NCBI GenBank assembly: GCA_005883255.1
Contig: VAXS01000041.1
Span: 1-5,646, forward strand
Direction of reading: 5' to 3'
Length of the DNA stretch: 5,646 nt
Source of the DNA: Actinomycetota bacterium
GTDB lineage: Bacteria > Actinomycetota > Thermoleophilia > Solirubrobacterales > Solirubrobacteraceae
The first letter of the stretch is position 1. Every line of letters starts with the position of its first letter. Made by a program: the position numbers and the translations under genes. The notes beneath the pieces are model-generated. The model had not been told where the DNA came from. It worked only from the letters and a program-made list of their open reading frames with translations, and searched no databases. Shown one piece after another: positions 5,049 through 5,646 of this stretch.

Positions 5049-5646
5049 GCCACGCCCGCGCGGAGGACCAGCGGCTCCGTCCCGGGCCGGCCGGTCAGCT
5101 GCATCCCGAAGGGGAGGCCCTCGTGCTCGCCCAGCGGGAGCGCGAGCGTGGGGCCGGGCAGCTGGCTCGCCGGCAGGACGAGCGAGGTCAGGGCGGCGCG
5201 CAGCGGCACCGGTCGCCCGCGCACGTCCATGGTCTCGGCGTCCCGCGGCGGCGCCACGCCGGGAGTGGTGGGCGCGAGCAGCAGGTCGAGGCGCTCGCGG
5301 TCCATGGTGGCATGCGTGGCGTCCACCAGCGCCCAGCGGGCGCGGGCCGCGGTCAGCGCCGTCGCGGCCGGCACCAGGGCGCCGGCCAGCAGGCGCTGGC
5401 GCACGTCCGGCGCGCAGCGGGGCGCCAACTCCGCCAGGTGGTGGCGGTGCACGGCGGCCGCCTCGGCCATCTGGACGGGGTTGTGCGCGTCTCGGGCGTG
5501 GGCCAGCAACGGCAGCGAGACCGTCCTCACCCGCGCCCCCAGCCGCCGGAGCACGTCGGCCGCCGTCTCCAGCGCCGGCTCCACGTAGGGCTGGCAGCGG
5601 TCGCCCGACAGCTCCGCCACCACTCCCACGCCCAGGCCGTCGAGCC
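5024..5646 (-). CDS. Amidase-signature family enzyme, C-terminal part, 5' end outside window
   Basis: About 206 C-terminal residues are visible and the frame continues past the right edge, so the GTG at 5627-5629 is internal, not the start. The text fits the latter half of amidase-signature hydrolases (GatA/amidase family, which cleave amide bonds): LDGLGVGVVAEL at the edge, then a helical stretch with VLRRLGARVRTVSLPLL, LDLLLAPTTPGVAPP, and a terminal PGPTLALPLGEHEGLPFGMQLTGRPGTEPLVLRAGVAYEAAT. The Gly/Ser-rich signature and the catalytic Ser-cisSer-Lys triad would lie upstream, outside the window, so activity cannot be checked. The protein ends TGR immediately after YEAAT, whereas relatives commonly continue with a few more residues such as WH; the tail is therefore slightly short. 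Stop TAG at 5024-5026 lies inside the oxidase gene. It could be GatA-like, but a general amidase is more likely given the isolated context. Confidence 0.9.
   Translation of the reverse strand, partial: LDGLGVGVVAELSGDRCQPYVEPALETAADVLRRLGARVRTVSLPLLAHARDAHNPVQMAEAAAVHRHHLAELAPRCAPDVRQRLLAGALVPAATALTAARARWALVDATHATMDRERLDLLLAPTTPGVAPPRDAETMDVRGRPVPLRAALTSLVLPASQLPGPTLALPLGEHEGLPFGMQLTGRPGTEPLVLRAGVAYEAATGR

Noticed and set aside
5049..5110. Hairpin terminator in the CCCGGGCCGGCCGG region after the oxidase
   Set aside because: It lies inside the amidase coding sequence, has no T-tract and reflects GC-rich self-complementarity.

Overview
The window is very GC-rich (by eye about 70% or more), with GC-biased third codon positions, GTG starts and long meaningless open frames opposite real genes. 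This is typical of a high-GC bacterium. An actinobacterial lineage, possibly Thermoleophilia-like, is the best guess, but no marker gene fixes the taxonomy. I see no mobile element, tRNA, rRNA or CRISPR array.

Layout, left to right. (1) 1-276, minus: 5' part of a DoxX-family membrane protein gene that runs off the left edge. (2) 329-2642, minus: three consecutive genes that together hold the three activities of the bacterial end-joining enzyme LigD, as separate proteins. In transcription order they are the 3'-phosphoesterase (PE, 2151-2642), the ATP-dependent ligase (1186-2154) and the primase-like polymerase (Pol, 329-1189). The PE/Lig and Lig/Pol junctions are both 4-base GTGA start/stop overlaps, and all three genes start with GTG. 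(3) 2670-3500, minus: a four-helix DUF4239 (bestrophin-like) membrane protein, 27 bases upstream of PE and probably first in the same transcript. (4) 3501-3626: a divergent promoter region. (5) 3627-5048, plus: a complete BBE-type FAD-linked oxidase. (6) 5024-5646, minus: the C-terminal part of an amidase-signature enzyme that enters from the right edge and overlaps the oxidase tail-to-tail by 25 bases.

The main system is the split LigD set. PE trims 3' ends, Pol adds nucleotides (often ribonucleotides) and Lig seals the nick. In most bacteria these are domains of one LigD working with Ku. Here they are separate, apparently translationally coupled, and lie in three different reading frames. 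No Ku gene is in the window, so assignment to Ku-dependent end joining is an inference; a LigC/PolC-like gap-repair role is an alternative. The oxidase, amidase and DoxX genes are probably independent neighbours.
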